This document shows positions 57,058 to 64,000 of a stretch of DNA of 64,000 bases, piece by piece. The stretch comes from Clostridiaceae bacterium (lineage in GTDB: Bacteria > Bacillota > Clostridia > Lachnospirales > Lachnospiraceae). Both the position numbers and the translations under genes were made by a program. The stretch covers positions 28,576 through 92,575 of the forward strand of contig CAJTGF010000014.1 in the NCBI GenBank assembly GCA_910575585.1. Reading direction: 5' to 3'. Position 1 is the first letter of the stretch. Every line of letters starts with the position of its first letter. The notes under the pieces were generated by a model. That model searched no databases. It was not told the DNA's origin and saw only the letters and a program-made list of their open reading frames with translations.

Positions 57058-57948
57058 CTATTCTTTCCGGTTGTAAAAATTAGTAAGATATACCTGTCTG
57101 GCCACCTTGATGCCCTCTCCATACCGCATCTTCTCATAGGCTGCCGCCGCCGCTCTGGGGTTGGTAAACAGTCCGAACACCGTAGGGCCGCTGCCGCTCA
57201 TAAGAGTCCCTATGGCTCCCATATCCATTATCATATCCTTTATCTGCGCTATGACCGGATAGGCCGGTATGGTCACCGTCTCCAGCACATTGCCCAAATG
57301 GGACGCAATCTTATAAATATCCCCCTGTCCGATGGCCCTTGTCATGCCGTCGATATCCGGATGCTGCTCTGGCCTTAATCCATTGGCATGAAGATTCTCA
57401 TAGACAAATTTGGTGGATACGCTGATCCCCGGCTTTGCGATCAGCACCTGACACTGAGGTACCGGAGGAAGAGGCGTTAAGATCTCCCCAATCCCTTCCG
57501 ACAGCGCCGTCCCTCTCATGATACAGTAGGGAACATCCGCGCCGATCTTCACCCCCCGCTCCATCAGCTCTTTCTGGGACAGCCCCAGCCCAAACATCTT
57601 ATTCACTCCAAAAAGCACCGCCGCCGCGTCGCTGCTGCCCCCCGCCATGCCGGCTGCCACCGGAATAAATTTCTTCAGCTTTATAGAAATACCCTTTTTG
57701 ATCCCAAACTCATCCATCAAAAGCTTAGCGGCCTGATAAACCAGGTTGTTCTCATTGTTAGGAAGGTAATAAAGGTTTGTCTCCACCTTTATGCCGGGAT
57801 GATCCTGGCTTACCAGATCTATCCGGTCATACAGGCCAACCGTCTGCATGATCATGCGGACCTCATGATACCCATCCTCCCTTTTGCGAAGTACATCCAA
57901 CCCAAGGTTGATCTTCCCATAGGCTTTTAACCCCAGATGCTTTACCAT
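57058..57948 (-). CDS. ispE: 4-diphosphocytidyl-2-C-methyl-D-erythritol kinase
   Basis: It phosphorylates CDP-ME in the MEP isoprenoid pathway. The 296-residue GHMP kinase starts MVKHLGLKAYGKINLGLDVL and has the ATP motif PVAAGMAGGSSDAAAVL and the C-terminal GTLMSGSGPTVFGLF. The ATG at 57946-57948 follows AGAAGGAG. Upstream in-frame codons run through the promoter and operators and are not coding. Confidence 0.95.
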   Translation of the reverse strand: MVKHLGLKAYGKINLGLDVLRKREDGYHEVRMIMQTVGLYDRIDLVSQDHPGIKVETNLYYLPNNENNLVYQAAKLLMDEFGIKKGISIKLKKFIPVAAGMAGGSSDAAAVLFGVNKMFGLGLSQKELMERGVKIGADVPYCIMRGTALSEGIGEILTPLPPVPQCQVLIAKPGISVSTKFVYENLHANGLRPEQHPDIDGMTRAIGQGDIYKIASHLGNVLETVTIPAYPVIAQIKDMIMDMGAIGTLMSGSGPTVFGLFTNPRAAAAAYEKMRYGEGIKVARQVYLTNFYNRKE

Positions 57949-57990
57949 ATCTCCTTCTCCTTGTATATGGAATTGTTTTTTTGTATTATT

Positions 57991-58031
57991 TTGTATACAG
58001 TATATTATATACATTGTATACAAAATTTCAA
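57991..58031 (-). promoter_or_regulatory. ispE-gntR promoter with two GntR operators
   Basis: TTGAAA (58026-58031), 16 nt, TATAAT (58004-58009). Palindromes TTGTATACAA (58014-58023, perfect) and TTGTATACAG (57991-58000, one mismatch) lie 23 nt apart, the first inside the promoter spacer and the second just after the -10. Confidence 0.85.
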
Positions 58032-58088
58032 GGTCTAAAATTATTAAATTCCCATAAATTTTCCAGATACGCATTTTTCCCATAAAAT

Positions 58089-58120
58089 TAAGGGCCATCC
58101 CTGTCAGGACTGCCCTTTTT
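58089..58120 (-). terminator. Terminator-like hairpin at the end of the GIY-YIG gene
   Basis: On the minus strand AAGGGC and GCCCTT pair across a 16-nt loop that includes the stop codon, followed by AATTTTATG. A weak terminator. Confidence 0.4.
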
Positions 58121-58382
58121 TCTGCCGGAAGTTGTTGCTTCCAAAATTTTCAATTAACATCATTTTTTGTTTCCGGCTCAGCCTTTTTACCGCATGCTCC
58201 CGGCGCATGGCCTCCTCTTTTGTGTCAAAGGTTTCATAGTACACCAATTCCACGGGCCTTCGGCACCTGGTATATTTGGCTCCCTTTCCGTCGTTGTGCG
58301 CTTTTATCCTTTCATCCAGATGATTGGTCCAGCCGCAGTACAGACTTCCATCCCGGCAGCGGACCAGATATGTGTAGTTCAT
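58104..58382 (-). CDS. GIY-YIG nuclease-like protein (UPF0213 type)
   Basis: The 92-residue domain begins MNYTYLVRCRDGSLYCGWTN, with the YLV/YCG pair in place of GIY-YIG. It includes HNDGKGAKYTRCRRPVELVY and ends with KEEAMRREHAVKRLSRKQK, where the conserved Glu and Arg lie. Such small proteins (YhbQ/YazA) are linked to nucleic-acid repair but are poorly characterised. Confidence 0.9.
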   Translation of the reverse strand: MNYTYLVRCRDGSLYCGWTNHLDERIKAHNDGKGAKYTRCRRPVELVYYETFDTKEEAMRREHAVKRLSRKQKMMLIENFGSNNFRQKKGQS

Positions 58383-58858
58383 AGATCAAACCCTTTCTCT
58401 TCTGTTATCAGATGCTATTTTGCGTTCCGGCTCCTGCATACGGCAGCCTTTGACGGGACATGGCAGATCTTTTCATGGATATCTTTGCAGTATCCTGTGC
58501 ATATATGATATGTAGACGGCAACTGCGCTTGCAATACGCACTTACCGCCCAGGTTGCCCTGAATCTATTTGAAGCACCAGCTGGATGCGGATATAACACC
58601 GTTCATCCATAAACCTTATATTGTATTATATCCGAAAATCCTGTTTTTGTGCATCCAGCTTTTTCCTTTCCTGCTGGTTTATGGCTGGTTTGTGGCTGGC
58701 TTGCGGCTATTTTTGTGGCTATTCACACGCAAAGTCATTCATTTACGAGAATCCGGCTTTTGCCCATAAGGAGCCGTTTCTTGTCCGTGTGGATTTGCCA
58801 TAGAGTAAAGACCCGCTTTTTCTGGGGGGGGCGGAATGATTGGCAACGCATATGATTT
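58383..58858. other. Intergenic region with one notable hairpin, no gene
   Basis: This 476-nt stretch has no credible coding sequence. At 58579-58660 two nested pairs occur: AGCTGGATGC/GCATCCAGCT, then GGATATAA/TTATATCC. On the plus strand TTTTTCC follows the last arm, so it could end a rightward transcript. At about 58672-58722 there are imperfect direct repeats of the TGGCTGG/TGGCTATT kind. The rest shows nothing specific. Confidence 0.5.
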
Positions 58859-60556
58859 TTAAGCCCCTGCCACATCCTTCACTAAAATAAGGCGGTCACC
58901 GGGCCGAACCTGTTCGCCCGACAGTCCATTGGCATCTATGACCTGTTTTCTGGTAGTGTGGAACCTTTTCGCAATATCCCACAGGCAGTCTCCCGGCTGA
59001 ACAATATATCCCGTGATTCCCGGAAGCTCCTGAAGTTTCTCCAGATCCAGCGGGGCTTCTTTTACTCCCAGGATCACCGGCTCTTTTACCGGCTGGAGCA
59101 CCAGGATATCCAGGCTAATAACTCCCTTGATCTCCACCGTATCTCCGCCTGCCATAACTGCCGTCATCTGTTCCAGCCCTGTGTTCAGCTGATAAACGCT
59201 GTCCGGGGTTATTCCTGGCGTCTCCGCTTCATAGTGGAAGGGAACCATCTCCGTCTCCGCCCTCACAGGCTCTGAATCATCGGAAGTCAGATAGAGAAGA
59301 GACACTTCCAGCACGCCGTCAATCTGAAGAGAATCGTCCTTGATCTCCACATCATCAATCTTGACTGTCCCGTCGTTATGGCAGATCTGAAGGACCCGGT
59401 CCCCGGTTTTTAGTTCCGCCTTCTCCGCGATCCTGCATTTTCCGGTATTTTTGCTTAAAAGGCGGTCAAAGCACACCTCCCCTGACTCCAATTCCAGTTC
59501 CCGGCTGTTGGAATAGAAGTCTCCCAGCAGCTCAATCTGCTGTTCTTCGTACAGCTTCATATCCAGTTCCAGCACCGCGTCCAGCTCCAGATCCCGCATT
59601 TCCCCGTCATAGTCCGGTTTCGCCTCCAGTTCTTTATGTACCAGCCTCACGGAAATAGATGGAACCATACCTTCCACGGATTCCGGCAATTCCACGTCTC
59701 CGGCAAAGGGAATACTTTCTTCCAGCCACTGCACAGGAGTATTTTCCCCCTCTCCTGTATAGATGGCAAAGATCATTACCTCCCCTTCTATGTGGATCCT
59801 TCCATCAAGCGGTTTCGTGGTAGTCCCCCGAAGCCGGATCTCACTCCACAGGATCTGCTCGATACTTGGTTTGCTCCCTGACAGGGTAATGTCTTCTTTT
59901 ATCCGGTAGGTATCTTTCCTGCGCACGGCGATCACCGCCACGTCTGCCTGCCGCCGCAGGATCTCCATCCCTTCTGAGGCATCTTCGGAAACTGCCCCGT
60001 AAATATCATTGTCCGTCCTACGGTCATCTCCTTCATATTCCAGATTCCAGCTGCCGCCGTCCATATCGCCTGCGCCTGCGTTCCAGCTATTTTCCCCCCG
60101 TCCCGGCGCTCCCCCTTCTATGACATCAATGGCAGCCTCCGCGTCGTACAAAGTCTCCACCCGTATCACCAGCGTCACAATGGCCTTTACGCTGACCTTT
60201 CGCGAATTGATCATGCTGGCAGTAAGATCTTCCAGATCCCAGCTGACCCCCAGATAGTCCTTCTCCTCCAGCCCCGGAATATTTACCGGCTCCTCAAATG
60301 GGATGTGCCCCGCCATAGTCTGAAACCCGCCTTCTGCCTTCCTGTAGAGTATCTGGAAATTCAGTTTCCCCTTTACCAGAACACGCTCGCCCTGATTTTT
60401 CACCGATTCTATCTGAATATCCCCGGAGCTTAAGATGACCCGGGCCATGTCGTCCATTGTGTCGGGAACGATAAAGTCGTCGTCCAGCGTCACCTGCGTC
60501 GCTACATTGCTTTTAAAACGATTCATATGTATATTCTTCTTCACCAATTCCAACAT
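58859..60556 (-). CDS. sipL: SipL-like spore coat morphogenetic protein (DUF3794/SPOCS plus LysM)
   Basis: The 565-residue protein carries DUF3794/SPOCS-type repeats. The first lies at about residues 30-135, with GKLNFQILYRKAEGGFQTMA; another at about 240-330 has EVMIFAIYTGEGENTPVQWL; a third at about 385-480 has EVSLLYLTSDDSEPVRAETE. A C-terminal LysM domain follows (about 510-560; YIVQPGDCLWDIAKRFHTT). This layout is that of SipL, which with SpoIVA attaches the coat to the forespore in C. difficile. A sigma-E-type promoter lies just upstream, fitting mother-cell expression. The ATG has AGGTAGGTGG. Confidence 0.82.
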   Translation of the reverse strand: MLELVKKNIHMNRFKSNVATQVTLDDDFIVPDTMDDMARVILSSGDIQIESVKNQGERVLVKGKLNFQILYRKAEGGFQTMAGHIPFEEPVNIPGLEEKDYLGVSWDLEDLTASMINSRKVSVKAIVTLVIRVETLYDAEAAIDVIEGGAPGRGENSWNAGAGDMDGGSWNLEYEGDDRRTDNDIYGAVSEDASEGMEILRRQADVAVIAVRRKDTYRIKEDITLSGSKPSIEQILWSEIRLRGTTTKPLDGRIHIEGEVMIFAIYTGEGENTPVQWLEESIPFAGDVELPESVEGMVPSISVRLVHKELEAKPDYDGEMRDLELDAVLELDMKLYEEQQIELLGDFYSNSRELELESGEVCFDRLLSKNTGKCRIAEKAELKTGDRVLQICHNDGTVKIDDVEIKDDSLQIDGVLEVSLLYLTSDDSEPVRAETEMVPFHYEAETPGITPDSVYQLNTGLEQMTAVMAGGDTVEIKGVISLDILVLQPVKEPVILGVKEAPLDLEKLQELPGITGYIVQPGDCLWDIAKRFHTTRKQVIDANGLSGEQVRPGDRLILVKDVAGA

Positions 60557-60993
60557 AATCCCACCTACCTGTCTTTCTGCCTGCTTTTATATTAAGTGTA
60601 TGTGGGGGGGAGGGGAAATATGCGAAGGGGATTTTAATAGAAGGGGGGGATGAGGAATTAAGTTGGGATATTGGATGTGGATGGGATTTTTATACATAAA
60701 ATGAGAATCTGCGTTTGCCGTGGAGATATCGGAGATAATCAATCTTTTTATAGAAATAAGCGCGTATTTATGATAAAATATTGATAATAATTAATTTTTT
60801 TGATCTTTTCTGCTGCTTCTGTTCTTATTCTGTTAGATCCTAAACCTCCGAAATACGGAATATAATAAGGTAATACATCTCTCTTTTCCCTTGTAGCGAT
60901 AATTTCCATTATAGGAAGTATAATTACCTCGTAATGCAATAGGGAATCTTCGAAAAGAAGGTTCAAAAAAGGAAAAAGGAGAGTGCATTCATT
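60557..60993. other. Spacer between sipL and the cell-wall-binding gene
   Basis: No convincing gene in 437 nt. It holds the sigma-E-type promoter (60595-60623). To the right it is A/T-rich with several TATAAT-like boxes without clear -35 partners. A GAATCTTC/GAAGGTTC hairpin at about 60945-60965 precedes the ribosome binding site of the next gene. Confidence 0.5.
60595..60623 (-). promoter_or_regulatory. Sigma-E-type sporulation promoter of sipL
   Basis: GCATATT (60617-60623), 14 nt, CATACACT (60595-60602) on the minus strand. This matches the Bacillus/clostridial sigma-E pattern (ATATT, 14 nt, CATACAnT). The start codon is about 35 nt downstream. Confidence 0.75.
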
Positions 60994-62760
60994 ATGAGAA
61001 AGCAAACAAAATTAGTTGCAGTTCTGTCTGCAGCAGCTCTGTTGGCTATCGGTGCTTCCATGACTTCCTTCGCTGCTACCAAGGGTTGGGTGCAGGAAGG
61101 TGAGGATTGGATTTATCTGGACAAGGATGGCGAAAGGGAAGCTAATGTCTGGAGAAGATCCGGTGACAACTATTACTATCTGAATGAAGATGGTATTATG
61201 GCGAAAGATACCCTGATCAAGGATGACACGGTTAACGCTACCTACTATGTAGATGAGAACGGTGTAAGACTTACCAATGTATGGAAAGAGATCCCCAATG
61301 ATGAGGGTGCGCAGGTAGGCAGCCAGAACAGCGATGATACGCCAGAGGTTCTGTACTATTATTTTGGTTCTGCAGGAAAGGCATACACCGCAGGGGATGA
61401 GAAGAAAGTAAGAGATATCAACGGCAAGTACTACATGTTCAACGAGGAAGGCCAGATGCTCAGCGGATGGCAGGAGAGTACCAAGGGAGATCTGTACTAC
61501 TTCGGAACCGAGAGAGAAGGCTGGGCATATACAGGATGGCAGAAACTTGAGCCAAATGACTATATGCAGGAAGAGGATTATGATGAGCTTGAGTGGTTCT
61601 ACTTTGGCAGCACAGGAAAAGCCTCCAAGAATAAATCCCAGTACATTGATGGAAAATACTATCACTTCAACGAAGATGGTATCATGGATGATGACTGGTA
61701 TGACAGTCCAGCAACCATTCCGACAGCAGCATCCGCAGCGAAAGCATTTGCGTCTGTAAGCGGTACATTGTCTAGCGGTTGGGTATATACAGGTGATGCG
61801 GACCTTCCAGAAGATGTAAGATATGATAACGATGATATGTACTGGTATTATCTGGTAAGTGTAAGAGAGGGCGGTAAGGTTGCCAGATCTATTCCATACA
61901 ATTATCAGCTTGTGAACGGTTCCGTAGCAGATGCAACAAGTGAATCTGGCGCAACAGGTGATGTAAGAGCGAAAGTCATCAAAAATAAGACTTATCTCTT
62001 CAATAGTAATGGAAAGATGTTAAAAGGTTTTGTTGTTATCAAGGATGCAGGGAATATTCCGACTGTAAGCAATGAAAAAGACTCCTTGGGTTATTTCGGC
62101 TTGGGTGAAGGTATCTGCAAACTTGATGAAAATAACAACCCAACTAGATTTTTAGCATATAACTGGATTAACGAAACAGAGAATGCGCATGATCGTAAGA
62201 TTGTAACAAATTTTGCAGGCGCAGATGATCCATTCGCAGTAGTTTATAAGCGTGACGATAATGGTAACCTGGTAATGAATAATAACGGTAAGCCCGTTAA
62301 AACTTATGCAGGGATAGAGGGAAGAACTTTACTGAATGGTCTTTACTACTTCAATGAAGCAAGCGGATCTGTACAGGGTCAGATGCAGACAGGCCGTACA
62401 GCTATCACCAAAGATGGCGAGACCTACTACTACTTCTTCTCCAAGGATTCCACATATCCTGGTTATGCATATACTAATGCTATTCAGGATGGATATCTGT
62501 ATGGAGCAGATGGTAAGTGCGTTGTAGCCGAGGCTGGAAACAGCCATATGGTTTATGTTCTACCGCACAGTGTTATGATCATCAACAAGAAAGATAAAGA
62601 TACAGGTCTTCCAAAAACGATCAGCGCAGGAAGCTCTGTAGTAGTAAGCAGAACTGGTAAAGTGAAGACCAGTGGTACTATTACTATTGATGGTGTTAAG
62701 TATACGATTGATAGCAGTAACTATACCGTTGATGAAAGCAAGACAACTGTGATCGACTAA
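60994..62760 (+). CDS. Secreted cell-wall-binding-repeat protein, complete copy
   Basis: The 588-residue product begins with a Sec signal peptide (MRKQTKLVAVLSAAALLAIG; cut near SFA, residue 27). About ten aromatic/glycine repeats follow, for example GWVQEGEDWIYLDKDGEREA, YYYLNEDGIMAKDTL and KYYHFNEDGIMDDDW. The C-terminal part (about 430-588) has a repeat block GRTAITKDGETYYYFFSKDS and a small beta-rich end with SRTGKVKTSGTITIDGVKYT. No enzyme domain is seen. It resembles the protein at 15691. From residue about 245 to the end it matches the inverted partial copy at 62916-63893. A surface adhesin or S-layer-like role is possible. Confidence 0.85.
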   Translation: MRKQTKLVAVLSAAALLAIGASMTSFAATKGWVQEGEDWIYLDKDGEREANVWRRSGDNYYYLNEDGIMAKDTLIKDDTVNATYYVDENGVRLTNVWKEIPNDEGAQVGSQNSDDTPEVLYYYFGSAGKAYTAGDEKKVRDINGKYYMFNEEGQMLSGWQESTKGDLYYFGTEREGWAYTGWQKLEPNDYMQEEDYDELEWFYFGSTGKASKNKSQYIDGKYYHFNEDGIMDDDWYDSPATIPTAASAAKAFASVSGTLSSGWVYTGDADLPEDVRYDNDDMYWYYLVSVREGGKVARSIPYNYQLVNGSVADATSESGATGDVRAKVIKNKTYLFNSNGKMLKGFVVIKDAGNIPTVSNEKDSLGYFGLGEGICKLDENNNPTRFLAYNWINETENAHDRKIVTNFAGADDPFAVVYKRDDNGNLVMNNNGKPVKTYAGIEGRTLLNGLYYFNEASGSVQGQMQTGRTAITKDGETYYYFFSKDSTYPGYAYTNAIQDGYLYGADGKCVVAEAGNSHMVYVLPHSVMIINKKDKDTGLPKTISAGSSVVVSRTGKVKTSGTITIDGVKYTIDSSNYTVDESKTTVID

Positions 62761-62840
62761 TAGGAGTTTGTTGTTTTTTAGTACCATGTAAAAAGAACGG
62801 CATTCTGACAGTAATAAATTGGCTGAAAGGATGCCATCTA

Positions 62841-62884
62841 ATAAAGAGGGGCTGTTACACATCTGTGCAACAGCCCCTCTTTAT
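62841..62884. terminator. Bidirectional terminator between the two cell-wall-binding copies
   Basis: A 16-bp stem (62841-62856 with 62869-62884) plus CACA/TGTG pairs; T-rich ends on both strands. Confidence 0.9.
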
Positions 62885-62915
62885 CGTGAAATTTTAAATC
62901 TCAATACCTTACTTA

Positions 62916-63893
62916 TTAGTCAATAACAGTTGTCTTATCATTATCAACGGTATAAGTAGCGCTATCGATAAAGTACTTAACGCCATCAATAGTAACCGTT
63001 CCACTGGTCTTAATTTTACCGGTTCTGCTGACAATTACAGGATCGCCTGCAGCAATCGTCATAAAACTACCATTGGCTAGTTTCTTATTCATAACTGTAA
63101 CAGTCTCAGGTAAAATATATAACATATGGCTGTTGCCAGATTCAGCTACCACACATTTTCCATCGGATCCATACAGATATCCATCCTGAACTGCGTCAGT
63201 ATAAGCATAACCTGGATATTTGGAATCTTTGGAGAAATAGTAGTAGTATGTCTCACCATCTTTGGTGATCGCAGTACGGCCTGTCTGCATCTGACCCTGT
63301 ACGGAACCACTTGCCTCGTTAAAATAGTAGAGACCATTCAGCAGAGTTCTTCCTTCTATTCCAGCATAAGTCTTCTTAGTAGGATCTGTATCAGAATAAA
63401 CAGCAGCAAATGGCTTATCTGCGCCCGCAAAATTGGTTACAACCTTGCATCCGTGAGCATTCTCAGTTTGATTGATAGCATTATATGTCTTAATCTCATT
63501 CCCGTCTTTATCATAGACAATATTTACACTGCCTTTGATAACAACGAAGCCCTTGAACATCTTACCATCACTGTCAAAGAGATAAGTCTTATTCTTGATA
63601 ACTTTCGTTCTTGCCGCACCTGTTCCTGCTTCAGAGCTGGATACAGAGCCGTTGTTAAGCTGATAGTTATACGGAATGGATCTTGCTACCTTCCCGCCCT
63701 CTCTTACAGTTACCAGGTAATACCAGTACATATCATCATTGTCATATCTTACATCCTCTGGAAGATCTGCATCGCCTGTATATACCCAGCCGCTGGACAA
63801 TGTTCCGCTTACAGACGCAAACGCCATAGCTCCAGATGCTGCTGTTGGCTCACTAGTAGTCTGTCCTTGAAATATTTGTGTAAATATTATCAT
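62916..63893 (-). pseudogene. Inverted partial copy of the cell-wall-binding gene, without start or signal peptide
   Basis: An open frame of 325 codons matches the C-terminal 340 residues of the gene at 60994-62760, beginning at AFASVSGTLSSGWVYTGDAD and ending in the same DKTTVID tail. Compared by eye, the DNA of the first 200 bases is about 87% identical. In the middle it lacks a stretch and has other residues (GSVNIVYDKDGNEIKTYNAI), so the copies are mosaic. The ATG at 63891-63893 has no good ribosome binding site and no signal peptide follows. It could be a frameshifted gene that continues out of the window or a silent cassette. Confidence 0.65.
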
Positions 63894-64000
63894 ATGTACT
63901 TGAGCTCTGGATCAATGTCAGCCTCTGCGATATCTTCTGCGGTAATCTCATCGGTCTTGTACGTCCAATGATAAACTACTGGCGCCTCATTGATCTCATC
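63890..64000 (-). CDS. C-terminal end of a gene running in from the right
   Basis: The minus strand is open from the window edge to a TGA at 63890-63892, giving 36 residues: DEINEAPVVYHWTYKTDEIT, then AEDIAEADIDPELKYI. The frame differs from that of the cell-wall-binding copy. The acidic end is not like the repeats, so it may be the end of a separate protein or of a frameshifted one. Not identified. Confidence 0.4.
   Translation of the reverse strand, partial: DEINEAPVVYHWTYKTDEITAEDIAEADIDPELKYI

Noticed and set aside
60840..60960. Promoter for the cell-wall-binding gene at 60994
   Set aside because: Several TATAAT-like boxes exist, but none has a -35 partner at 16-18 nt, so none is listed as a feature.
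60748..61005. Minus-strand open frame of 85 codons upstream of the cell-wall-binding gene
   Set aside because: It overlaps the start and ribosome binding site of the gene at 60994, has a low-complexity A/T-rich composition and no ribosome binding site.
1..64000. CRISPR array, tRNA or rRNA genes
   Set aside because: No regularly spaced repeats and no recognisable tRNA or rRNA segments were seen on reading; small RNAs such as tmRNA, 6S or SRP RNA were not recognised either.

Overview
The window reads as chromosomal DNA of a spore-forming, Gram-positive anaerobe of the class Clostridia, most likely a Lachnospiraceae member of the Enterocloster/Hungatella/Lachnoclostridium type. This is inferred from the S10-spc-alpha layout with adk, map, a KOW-domain gene, infA and rpmJ, from a zinc-type S14, from spoIIR and a SipL-like spore-coat gene, from a FeoB-associated Cys-rich protein, and from cell-wall-binding-repeat proteins. 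No species call is possible from the sequence alone.

Layout. (1) 1-15,400, minus strand: the complete S10-spc-alpha ribosomal superoperon, from rpsJ to the first codons of rpoA. It has a promoter and structured leader before rpsJ, an internal promoter before rpmJ, and a cloverleaf-like RNA between rpsD and rpoA. (2) 15,400-19,150: a secreted cell-wall-binding-repeat protein, an rRNA-type methyltransferase and a membrane acyltransferase. (3) 19,245-27,070: a sialic acid (nan) locus. A CUT1-type ABC importer, a MurR/RpiR regulator, nanK and nanE are read leftward; nanA and an SGNH esterase are read rightward. Consensus promoters carry a repeated GAAA/TTTC operator-like motif. (4) 27,077-31,450: a YjjG-type nucleotidase, then a decayed mobile island with a PIN-like fragment, a 1,543-bp IS4-family element with 20-bp inverted repeats, a truncated integrase and a zinc-ribbon fragment. 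(5) 31,470-44,680, minus strand: tuf, fusA, rpsG, rpsL, a FeoB-associated protein, rpoC and rpoB. Tuf and rpsJ, contiguous in many Clostridia, are here about 16 kb apart. (6) 44,700-49,160: a small membrane protein, a DUF1934 protein, glutamate racemase, spoIIR and two tandem tyrosine recombinases. (7) 49,162-56,322: a five-gene operon encoding a TetR regulator, a membrane-fusion protein, an RND pump and two TolC-like proteins, which is unexpected in a cell without an outer membrane. Its consensus promoter is overlaid by two identical palindromes. (8) 56,357-60,623: gntR, ispE, a GIY-YIG protein and sipL with a sigma-E-type promoter. (9) 60,994-64,000: a secreted cell-wall-binding-repeat protein facing a diverged, start-less, inverted partial copy.

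The strongest leads are the TolC/RND operon with its operator design, the inverted cell-wall-binding pair, structured RNA or DNA elements at 204-301, 15,422-15,554 and 36,310-36,428, and the IS-scarred integrase. Functions rest on recognition of protein families by reading; no database search was run.
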